Assembly: GCA_937894355.1 (NCBI GenBank)
Contig: CALCRD010000030.1
Location: forward strand, 1 to 8,102
Origin: an uncultured Bacillus sp.
GTDB taxonomy: Bacteria; Bacillota; Bacilli; Bacillales; Cytobacillaceae
Direction of reading: 5' to 3'
DNA: 8,102 nt
In this document: in pieces, positions 1 through 5,022 of the stretch
Numbering within the stretch: position 1 is the first letter of the stretch
How the letters are laid out: each line of letters begins with the position of its first letter
The notes under the pieces: generated by a model
Told to the model about the DNA's origin: nothing
Database searches by the model: none
The model's input: the letters and a program-made list of their open reading frames with translations, nothing else
Program-made: the position numbers and the translations under genes

Positions 1-246
1 TTGGAAAGGGAATTAAGGGAATATGCAAGGACAGCAGAGCCTGAAGCTATTGTAGTAGAAATGAATCCAGTCACTATTTCCTACATAGAAGGTAATGAAT
101 GTACTATGAGTTCACGGTTAAATGAGGAACTTCAACTTTTGTTGAAATTCATAGAACGTCCAGACTTAAGAGAAGATCAGTATCATATTGCTTTTATCGG
201 AAAGATAGAAGAGGCAGAAAGACGAGTTAACCCGGAATTTAGTTGA
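1..246 (+). CDS. Ribonuclease G/E family protein, C-terminal end (partial)
   Basis: This is the last 81 codons of a gene that begins before the window; the TTG at base 1 is an internal codon, not a supported start. The reading AIVVEMNPV, then RLNEELQLLLKFIERPDL and REDQYHI, resembles the C-terminal end of RNase G/E (Rng/Rne) proteins, where a short beta-rich segment is followed by a 'hydrophobic-x-dP-x-L-x-x-dqYei' tail. The family cleaves single-stranded, AU-rich RNA during rRNA maturation and mRNA decay in the cytoplasm. Context supports the call: from memory, an Rne/Rng gene lies directly upstream of rplU in several Bacillaceae. The catalytic S1 and DNase I-like domains lie outside the window, so the identification rests on the tail and on gene order. 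The stop codon overlaps the -35 box of the rplU promoter. Confidence 0.72.
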   Translation: MERELREYARTAEPEAIVVEMNPVTISYIEGNECTMSSRLNEELQLLLKFIERPDLREDQYHIAFIGKIEEAERRVNPEFS

Positions 247-271
247 TTTCTCATGGCCAATGTGATATTCT
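243..271 (+). promoter_or_regulatory. Sigma-A-like promoter of the rplU-prp-rpmA operon
   Basis: TTGATT (243-248) and TATTCT (266-271) are separated by 17 bases, which fits a housekeeping sigma-A promoter. Transcription would start near base 278, just before the structured leader of rplU. The -35 box overlaps the stop codon of the upstream ribonuclease gene, so the operon has its own promoter although read-through from upstream is possible. Confidence 0.55.
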
Positions 272-283
272 GTTATTTGTTGA

Positions 284-390
284 TTAGTGTGTCTGACACC
301 TCAGACAGACTACAACCGCACGGAACAGGTAATAAGTTGACCCTGCGTCACACCTGCAATCGGCGAGTCTTAGTATAATATTAAGGAGGT
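284..390 (+). promoter_or_regulatory. L21 leader: structured 5' UTR of rplU
   Basis: The 5' leader between the promoter and the L21 start codon is conspicuously structured and richer in GC than the other intergenic DNA here. A perfect hairpin, GTCTGA-CACC-TCAGAC, spans 291-306. Downstream, AGACT (307-311) can pair with AGTCT (366-370), CCG (316-318) with CGG (361-363), and CAGGT (326-330) with ACCTG (352-356), giving a nested stem. Firmicutes carry a known L21 leader RNA in exactly this position that is thought to mediate autogenous control by L21. The family assignment rests on position and foldability; I could not run a covariance model. The leader ends in the strong ribosome binding site AAGGAGGT (383-390). 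Confidence 0.65.
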
Positions 391-396
391 GCAGCA

Positions 397-708
397 ATGT
401 ACGCAATTATTGAAACTGGTGGCAAACAATACAAAGTTGAACAAGGAAGCGAACTCTACATCGAGAAACTTCCCCAAGAACAAGGCGAAACCGTTACTTT
501 TGACCGCGTTCTTCTTGTAAAAGACGAAAACGGTGTGAAAGTAGGCGCTCCTGTTGTTGAAGGTGCGACAGTTACCGCTAAAGTTGAAAAACACGGGAAA
601 GCTAAAAAAATCATCGTGTTTAAATACAAAGCGAAGAAAAACAACCGCCGTAAACATGGACATCGTCAACCATACACGAAAGTGGTTGTAGAATCCATCC
701 AGGCTTAA
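397..708 (+). CDS. rplU: 50S ribosomal protein L21
   Basis: This 103-residue protein is a full-length bacterial L21, a 23S rRNA-binding protein of the large subunit. It opens with the family signature MYAIIETGGKQYKVEQG and contains the basic segment KIIVFKYKAKKNNRRKHGHRQ (roughly residues 69-89), followed by the usual PYTKVVVESI ending. The ATG is preceded by AAGGAGGT seven bases upstream, so the start is clear. It is the first gene of the rplU-prp-rpmA operon, and the structured leader ahead of it suggests feedback control by L21. The prp start codon lies five bases after the rplU stop codon. Nothing about the protein is unusual. Confidence 0.98.
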   Translation: MYAIIETGGKQYKVEQGSELYIEKLPQEQGETVTFDRVLLVKDENGVKVGAPVVEGATVTAKVEKHGKAKKIIVFKYKAKKNNRRKHGHRQPYTKVVVESIQA

Positions 709-712
709 TTCC

Positions 713-1042
713 ATGATTCGTATTAAAATTAAGCGGAATCCTGATGGTTCTGTTGCTGAATTTTCCATAACAGGACACGCCTGTTATGCTGACCACGGAG
801 AAGACATTGTCTGTGCAGCTGTTTCTGCAATTTCCATAGGAATTTATAATTCTATTGAGGTTCTTGTAGGAATCGAACTGCCTGTGCGTCAGGGGAAAAG
901 CGGCGATTTAACTTGTTGGATCCCATCGGATTACCCTGCTAAAAAGCAGGAGCAAATCCAGCTTTTATTAGAAGCGATGATTGTTTCCTTAAAGGAAATT
1001 CAAAAAGAGCATAGCTCTTTTGTAAAATTAACGGAAAAATAA
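713..1042 (+). CDS. prp: Ribosomal-processing cysteine protease Prp (YsxB family)
   Basis: This 109-residue protein is a member of the Prp (YsxB) family, cytoplasmic cysteine proteases that remove the N-terminal extension of ribosomal protein L27 in Firmicutes. The catalytic pair is visible in TGHACYADHGEDIVCAAVS: His22 in the GHA motif and Cys34 in the DIVCAA motif, with the conserved G-H-x(11)-C spacing. The length is normal. The gene sits between rplU and rpmA, the standard place, directly next to its substrate L27, whose sequence here carries the expected extension. There is no strong ribosome binding site before the ATG and only four bases separate it from the rplU stop codon, so translation is probably coupled to rplU, which would keep protease levels below those of the ribosomal proteins. 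Confidence 0.95.
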   Translation: MIRIKIKRNPDGSVAEFSITGHACYADHGEDIVCAAVSAISIGIYNSIEVLVGIELPVRQGKSGDLTCWIPSDYPAKKQEQIQLLLEAMIVSLKEIQKEHSSFVKLTEK

Positions 1043-1061
1043 ATTGAGGAGGTGGATCTCA

Positions 1062-1352
1062 ATGTTAAAAATGGATCTTCAGTTTTTCGCATCGAAAAAA
1101 GGGGTAGGTAGTACCAAGAACGGTCGTGACTCCATTTCAAAACGTCTTGGCGCTAAACGTGCTGACGGACAATTCGTAAAAGCAGGAAACATTTTATACC
1201 GCCAACGTGGGACTAAAGTTTATCCTGGTGCTAACGTAGGCCGTGGCGGAGACGACACTTTGTTTGCATTAGCAGACGGAATCGTTCGTTTCAAACGTCT
1301 TGGTCGTGATCGCAAACAAGTTGTGATCGAACCTGTAGCTAACGAAGCTTAA
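1062..1352 (+). CDS. rpmA: 50S ribosomal protein L27, with cleavable N-terminal extension
   Basis: This is a full-length 96-residue L27, a large-subunit protein whose mature N-terminus reaches towards the peptidyl transferase centre. The reading MLKMDLQFF then ASKKGVGSTKNGRDS shows the Firmicute-type extension of nine residues; Prp cuts after LQFF to expose the mature Ala-Ser-Lys-Lys end. The body has the usual GAKRADGQFVKAG and NVGRGGDDTLFA motifs. I chose ATG 1062 rather than the upstream in-frame TTG at 1044, because GAGGAGGTGG at 1047-1056 is an excellent ribosome binding site for 1062 and the 1044 start would precede that site. It is the last gene of the operon and a strong terminator follows within 15 bases of its stop codon. 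Confidence 0.97.
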   Translation: MLKMDLQFFASKKGVGSTKNGRDSISKRLGAKRADGQFVKAGNILYRQRGTKVYPGANVGRGGDDTLFALADGIVRFKRLGRDRKQVVIEPVANEA

Positions 1353-1366
1353 TTAATGAAAAAAAA

Positions 1367-1407
1367 GTGTGAGCCAAAAGGATATTCTTTTGGGTCACAC
1401 TTTTTTT
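1367..1407 (+). terminator. Intrinsic terminator after rpmA
   Basis: GTGTGAGCCAAAAG (1367-1380) pairs with CTTTTGGGTCACAC (1387-1400) across the six-base loop GATATT, giving a 14-bp stem with a single G-G mismatch (1373/1394). A run of seven T residues follows at 1401-1407 and six or more A residues precede the stem, so the structure could also work on the other strand. It closes the ribosomal-protein operon and separates it from the genes to the right. Confidence 0.93.
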
Positions 1408-1493
1408 ATTCATAACACTTGATGTATGATGAGCCTATTTTAGGGAATATATAATTAGGTATTTGCAAATTCAGTAACGGGATGGGATGAATC

Positions 1494-2168
1494 TTGAATT
1501 ACCTATTTAAAATTCCCCTTATTTTTAGTGCAATTATCCTTTGTTTGTTTATTTCTCAACCAGTACACGCCCAAATCGTCCCGCAACCTGTGGATATCAT
1601 CATTGATGTAGGTCATGGTGGAATCGATGGGGGAACTTCTTCGGGAGAAATTCTAGAAAAAGATATCAATTTAGCCATCGGCGCAAAACTGTATAAACTA
1701 CTGCACAAGCAATCCTATCATGTGGGAGTAACCAGACTCCATGACTATGCCCTAAGTGATGACAGCCTTTTTCAACATTTAAGCAGACATAAAAGGGACT
1801 TAAATCAAAGGAAGTTAATTGCAGAGACCTTAAAGCCGAAACTGTTTATCAGCCTTCATGTGAATTGGTCAAAAAATGCAAATGTAAGGGGACCCATGGT
1901 GATTTATCAACCCAGCCATGCCAGTTTTACAGTTGCACAATTTATGCAACATCACTTGAATGAACTGTACGGTACGAAAAACAAACCAATGAAGGGAACC
2001 CCTTACTTTTTAATGAAAACCCTTAAAATGCCTTCCATCATTGTAGAAATGGGTTATATAAGCAATCCTCAAGATTTGAACATGTTATTAAAGGAGGAGA
2101 CACAGGATCAAATTGTCTTAAAAATAGCTCAGGCAATTAATGATTACTTTTTGTTAAATCCTTATTGA
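1494..2168 (+). CDS. Secreted N-acetylmuramoyl-L-alanine amidase (Amidase_3, CwlD-like)
   Basis: This 224-residue enzyme should cleave the amide bond between N-acetylmuramic acid and the peptide stem of peptidoglycan, outside the membrane. Residues 1-26 form a signal peptide: basic start, hydrophobic core around LIFSAIILCLFIS, and a likely cleavage site after VHA. The zinc amidase (Amidase_3) domain fills the rest, with His41 in DVGHGGIDGG, Glu55 in GEILEKDINLA, His122 in ISLHVNW and catalytic Glu185 in IIVEMGYISN. All four key residues are present. There are no LysM or SPOR repeats, so it is a single-domain enzyme of the size of CwlD, the spore-cortex muramic-delta-lactam amidase; CwlD function is a guess from size and layout. 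The start is TTG; the in-frame ATG 12 bases upstream runs straight into a stop, and GGGATGGGAT offers only a weak binding site. It converges on the regulator, with one base between the stop codons. Confidence 0.88.
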   Translation: MNYLFKIPLIFSAIILCLFISQPVHAQIVPQPVDIIIDVGHGGIDGGTSSGEILEKDINLAIGAKLYKLLHKQSYHVGVTRLHDYALSDDSLFQHLSRHKRDLNQRKLIAETLKPKLFISLHVNWSKNANVRGPMVIYQPSHASFTVAQFMQHHLNELYGTKNKPMKGTPYFLMKTLKMPSIIVEMGYISNPQDLNMLLKEETQDQIVLKIAQAINDYFLLNPY

Positions 2169-2169
2169 G

Positions 2170-3387
2170 TCATTGGGAAATGTCTATTTTTATCTCTCCA
2201 ACTAATATCAGTGACTCAATTAACATGAGTAAATAAGAAGCAGTAGAAAAGACTTTTAAATCTTTCTGAATAATGTCTTCAATTTTACGTATACGATATT
2301 GAATCCCACCGATTGATAATGATAATTCCTGCATTGTTTTTTCCAGCTTTCCATTATTTCCCAAGTAAGCATATAGGGTTTGAAGGAGTTCCTTACTTTT
2401 ATTATTATGATCGAGTAATGTACCTAATTCCTTGTTGGCAATTTCTTTTAAATTTTCAACATTGATGTCTTTCAGCATTGGCCCTAGTAGCCCTAATTCC
2501 TCAAAACGGATGATTTTTTGATGACGTGGTAACCGAACAGCCTGTTCTGCTTGTTTCAAAGACTGTTGGAAATCACCTAAATCATTAAATATAGTACTAA
2601 TCCCTATTTTATATATAAGATTCTTATTTGTTTTTTCCATATGAGATAATACTTTGTTGATTTTTTTTATAAGAAAAGGAGCCTCAATAGAACATAGTAG
2701 TATGACGATTTGATCTTTATGTTGGCTTACTAACCCCTCCAGGTAATGCATTTTTAATGTTTTTGACAATTGCAATAGCTGGTCATATAAATCAATTGAG
2801 GATTGGTTGTTATCTTTACGGCGGCATGTAAGAGAAAGGGTAACAAAAGACCCGACGGCGTTTGGAGTAATGTATTTTAATTGTGAAGAAATTTCGGTGA
2901 TTGAATTATATTGTTTGTTTACTAATCGATCTAATACTGAGATTTTTAATCGTTCACTGGTTTCAAAACTAACCTTTTCATTTAGAAAACATAAAGCTAC
3001 TACCAGGGATAATCTTTCCAAAAAGAGGTCATCATGCTCATCTGTTGTTTTTGGTGCAATATAAATAAAAGAACAAAAGGAAAATACTTTATTTTGTAAA
3101 AAGATAGGAGTGGTTAACAACTGAATTTGTTCAATTTTCTCATAGGTAGTCGTATATATTAATTTTTTTCTGTTTTTGTTTTTTAAAATGATTTTTTTAT
3201 AATTGTTAACATCGATCCCCTTTAGAGCAATGACATTTCCATGCAAGTCTTCAATTACGATGGGGATATTTAGAATCTCATAGGCCTTTTTCACTACATT
3301 TTCAATGCTATTATTCATAATTATGCTTTCGGTCAACTCACGATGGAAATTAGCTATTTTATTTAAATGATTTCGTTGGAATAACAA
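2170..3387 (-). CDS. C-terminal fragment of the split regulator (PucR-type HTH)
   Basis: This is the open part of the second frame counted from its first usual start codon, a TTG, giving 405 residues. The frame actually stays open up to the break near 3525, adding 46 residues of authentic V4R and linker sequence, so the TTG is probably not a real start. No convincing ribosome binding site precedes it. Visible parts are a helical N-terminal segment, a region beginning IENVVKKAYEILNIPIVIED that looks like a PAS/GAF-type or CdaR-like sensor, and the C-terminal PucR HTH (last ~65 residues; TLYAYLGNNGKLEKTMQELS and IQYRIRKIEDIIQKDL). Whether any active DNA-binding fragment is made depends on the frameshift being real. 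Confidence 0.6.
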   Translation of the reverse strand: MLFQRNHLNKIANFHRELTESIIMNNSIENVVKKAYEILNIPIVIEDLHGNVIALKGIDVNNYKKIILKNKNRKKLIYTTTYEKIEQIQLLTTPIFLQNKVFSFCSFIYIAPKTTDEHDDLFLERLSLVVALCFLNEKVSFETSERLKISVLDRLVNKQYNSITEISSQLKYITPNAVGSFVTLSLTCRRKDNNQSSIDLYDQLLQLSKTLKMHYLEGLVSQHKDQIVILLCSIEAPFLIKKINKVLSHMEKTNKNLIYKIGISTIFNDLGDFQQSLKQAEQAVRLPRHQKIIRFEELGLLGPMLKDINVENLKEIANKELGTLLDHNNKSKELLQTLYAYLGNNGKLEKTMQELSLSIGGIQYRIRKIEDIIQKDLKVFSTASYLLMLIESLILVGEIKIDISQ

Positions 3388-3413
3388 TTGATCGTATGTA
3401 TCTTCTAATTCGT

Positions 3414-3980
3414 TTAGAATGGTTTGATCATCATAAATGGGCAGATCTTCATTTGAATTCTTTTGCCAATATTCTTTTGTATTAATGTGATAAGAACAAT
3501 CTGCATCTCCTTTAGATCGGCATGTTCCTTCACAAAAATATCGTCATTAAAAATAGTAGATAAATAACCGCTTGCAAAACCGCTCAAAGTATAACAAGCG
3601 CATTCATCGGTGATGCCATGGTGTTCTAAATGGGCATCGACTTCAAAAGAATCCATCCACTTCCCCGTTATAATTGACAACTTATTTTTGAGGTCTTGTT
3701 CCAATTTTTCTGGAAGGTTGTTAGTTTCTACTGCTGAAACATGTCCAAGTTTTACATGAACTCGAATTGACAATTTTACTAATTCCTCAATGGAATAGTT
3801 TTTTTTCATTAATTCTTTTGCTTTATTGCTTCCTAATTCTTTCCCGAAACGCAAGAGAAACCCTTTTGCTTTTTTCTGTCCGATGTTTTTAAATAATTCC
3901 TTTCGTAAAAGTGCAAAGGATTGGGTTGTAATGACTAAATCTGAAGGATTAATTGATGTGAGGTCAGCCGTACTTTTCAT
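3414..3980 (-). CDS. N-terminal fragment of the split regulator (XylR_N plus part of V4R)
   Basis: If translated without any frame change, this frame gives 188 residues. The first 152 are genuine regulator sequence (XylR_N-like sensor region and the front of V4R). The last 36, from HADLKEMQ to MMIKPF, are out-of-frame reading of V4R and linker sequence and resemble nothing. The fragment would lack the conserved V4R cysteines of the TCRSKGDADC segment and the DNA-binding domain, so it should not work alone as a regulator, although an effector-binding fragment is conceivable. I start it at ATG 3980 because AGGAGG lies upstream there; extending to an ATG at 4070 would add hydrophobic residues with no family resemblance and cross the ribosome binding site. 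Confidence 0.6.
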   Translation of the reverse strand: MKSTADLTSINPSDLVITTQSFALLRKELFKNIGQKKAKGFLLRFGKELGSNKAKELMKKNYSIEELVKLSIRVHVKLGHVSAVETNNLPEKLEQDLKNKLSIITGKWMDSFEVDAHLEHHGITDECACYTLSGFASGYLSTIFNDDIFVKEHADLKEMQIVLITLIQKNIGKRIQMKICPFMMIKPF

Positions 3981-4042
3981 GGTATGAATCAACCTCCTAG
4001 TTCTTAATATTTTCAAAGAAATTAATAGAGTAGTTACAATAA

Positions 4043-4070
4043 ATTCTACGGTAATTTTCAGAATAATCAA
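4043..4070 (-). promoter_or_regulatory. Possible sigma-A-like promoter of the regulator gene
   Basis: Read on the minus strand, TTGATT (4070-4065) and TAGAAT (4048-4043) are 16 bases apart. A start near 4036 would give a leader of about 55 bases before the ATG at 3980. The -35 box ends one base from the 20-bp palindrome at 4072-4091, so a protein bound there could control this promoter as well as the divergent one. Confidence 0.4.
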
Positions 4071-4071
4071 T

Positions 4072-4091
4072 AACTTTTAATATTAAAAGTT
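4072..4091. promoter_or_regulatory. Perfect 20-bp palindrome, candidate operator between divergent genes
   Basis: AACTTTTAATATTAAAAGTT is identical to its own reverse complement over all 20 bases. It lies between the divergent regulator and the catabolic operon, 47 bases upstream of the hydrolase start codon and beside the candidate -35 of the regulator. This is a typical place for the operator or activator site of a dimeric regulator. It is AT-rich, so chance is not negligible. No good -35 box exists for the plus-strand operon nearby (a weak TTAAAA at 4083-4088 with TATGAT at 4106-4111), which suits an activator-dependent promoter. Confidence 0.5.
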
Positions 4092-4109
4092 TTCAAGTTT
4101 TTAATTATG

Positions 4110-4133
4110 ATTACCTTAGGAAAAGGAGGTAAT
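4110..4133 (+). promoter_or_regulatory. Inverted repeat overlapping the hydrolase ribosome binding site
   Basis: ATTACCT (4110-4116) is the exact reverse complement of AGGTAAT (4127-4133), with a 10-base loop that contains part of the Shine-Dalgarno sequence AAGGAGG (4123-4129). In RNA this 7-bp hairpin would mask the ribosome binding site of the first catabolic gene. If the real transcript begins near 4118, as the weak TATGAT at 4106-4111 would imply, the left arm would not be transcribed and the repeat could only act as DNA. Confidence 0.3.
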
Positions 4134-4137
4134 AAAA

Positions 4138-4980
4138 ATGGCAAAGTACACAATCAAGAAAGTTAATACGGGTAAATTTACGAGCTCTTATTGTGAAGGA
4201 GGCGAATCCAACAAGGACACGATTATCTTTTTACATGGTTCTGGACCTGGAGCAAATGCAGAATCAAATTGGAGTAAAGCATTAGAAGTACTAGCTGAGA
4301 AATTCCATGTGATCGCACCGGATATGGTCGGATTCGGTCAAACGGATATACCTGAAAATACAGATATGACCTTTTGGCAGTGGACAACAGCTCGGGTTCA
4401 GCAAGTCTTGGAACTGATGGATTATAAAGGGATAGATAAAGCGAATTTAGTCGGGAATTCCATGGGTGGTATTGTCTCTTTAAACGCCGTATTGTATGAT
4501 TCCAGCCGATTTAACCGCTTATTGTTAATGGGTAGTGGCGGAGGATTACATAATGGTGGACCACAGCCTGAAATCTTCAGGATGGTAAATTTCTTTAAAG
4601 ATCCTACAATTCAGGCATTCAGAAATTTGATTACTTGGTTTGTATATGATGAATCCGTGCTTGGAGATGATTTAGAAAAAATTATCACTTCAAGATATGA
4701 GAATATCATGAGGCCTGAAATTAGGGAGTTATATCCCAAATTATTTGGGGCCACCCCTTTTGAAATGGCGATCCCCACAAGTGCCTTACGACGCATTAAG
4801 CAACAAGTATTATTAATCCATGGTTATGAGGACCAATTTGTACCAAAGGAAAGCAGTTTAGCTTTATTGGAGCATCTTCCAAATGCAGAGCTTGTATTAC
4901 TGAAGCAATGTGGTCATTGGGCGCAAATTGAAAAGCATAGTAGATTTGTTGAATTGACTGAACAGTTTTTCCGCGGATAA
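4138..4980 (+). CDS. Meta-cleavage product (C-C bond) alpha/beta hydrolase
   Basis: This 280-residue protein is an alpha/beta hydrolase of the BphD/DmpD/XylF/HsaD group, which hydrolyses the carbon-carbon bond of the yellow dienoate formed when an extradiol dioxygenase opens a catechol ring. Visible motifs are the oxyanion-hole segment HGSGPGA (33-39), the nucleophile elbow GNSMGG with Ser108, acid Asp232 in HGYEDQFVP, and His260 in CGHWAQIEKH. The HGSGPGA and GNSMGG forms are characteristic of this group. Length is normal (about 280-290) and there is no signal peptide, so it is cytoplasmic. It is the first gene of the operon, with a strong AAGGAGG eight bases before the ATG. A hydrolase is needed when ring fission yields a ketone, so the substrate is probably an alkyl- or aryl-substituted catechol; exact specificity cannot be read from the sequence. 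Confidence 0.9.
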   Translation: MAKYTIKKVNTGKFTSSYCEGGESNKDTIIFLHGSGPGANAESNWSKALEVLAEKFHVIAPDMVGFGQTDIPENTDMTFWQWTTARVQQVLELMDYKGIDKANLVGNSMGGIVSLNAVLYDSSRFNRLLLMGSGGGLHNGGPQPEIFRMVNFFKDPTIQAFRNLITWFVYDESVLGDDLEKIITSRYENIMRPEIRELYPKLFGATPFEMAIPTSALRRIKQQVLLIHGYEDQFVPKESSLALLEHLPNAELVLLKQCGHWAQIEKHSRFVELTEQFFRG

Positions 4981-5022
4981 GCCAAGTTTTCTTTAAAACA
5001 AATTGAGAGAGGGTGTTGTAGT

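Larger units (their letters stand above)
2170..3980 (-). pseudogene. XylR_N/V4R/PucR-type transcriptional regulator, split by a frameshift
   Basis: Two minus-strand frames together spell one regulator of about 603 residues. Residues 1-152 contain a XylR_N-like sensor region (about 10-85; LRKELFKNIG and LLRFGKELG motifs) and the first part of a V4R domain (GKWMDSFEVDAHLEHHG, CYTLSGFASGYLS). After VKE (GAA codon, 3525-3527) the frame changes; the V4R domain continues in the neighbouring frame as TCRSKGDADCSYH, then a helical linker (NELEDTYDQLLFQRNHLN), a middle region and a C-terminal PucR-type HTH (GNNGKLEKTMQELSLSIGG, QYRIRKIEDI). Family V4R domains bind small aromatic effectors, so it probably controls the divergent meta-cleavage operon. 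The start at 3980 has AGGAGG at 3993-3998, 12 bases upstream. The break is a net loss of 1 (or 4) bases, or a gain of 2; it may be a mutation, a recoding site or an assembly error. Confidence 0.85.

Noticed and set aside
370..768. Minus-strand ORF of 132 codons across rplU, and a shorter one at 456-644
   Set aside because: Both lie antisense to the clearly real L21 gene and show no recognisable protein; they are shadows of its codon use.
1044..1061. TTG at 1044 as the start of rpmA
   Set aside because: The strong ribosome binding site at 1047-1056 lies downstream of it, and the Firmicute L27 extension begins at ATG 1062.
1419..1455. Promoter for the amidase (TTGATG at 1419-1424, TATAAT at 1450-1455)
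   Set aside because: The TATAAT box is good but the spacing is 25 bases, and no -35 box lies at 16-18 bases; a sporulation sigma factor is possible but I cannot support a specific site.
2807..3064. Plus-strand ORF of 85 codons
   Set aside because: Antisense to the PucR-type regulator, no ribosome binding site or known motif.
3510..3545. Programmed ribosomal frameshifting in the regulator
   Set aside because: No canonical X-XXY-YYZ slippery heptamer lies in frame just before the junction, and rejoining by a simple -1 shift at GAA leaves the V4R Glu-Cys spacing one residue short. Not excluded, but less likely than mutation or error.
3981..4070. Extension of the regulator to an ATG at 4070
   Set aside because: It adds 30 residues with no family resemblance and crosses the AGGAGG site and candidate promoter region; ATG 3980 gives a normal N-terminus.
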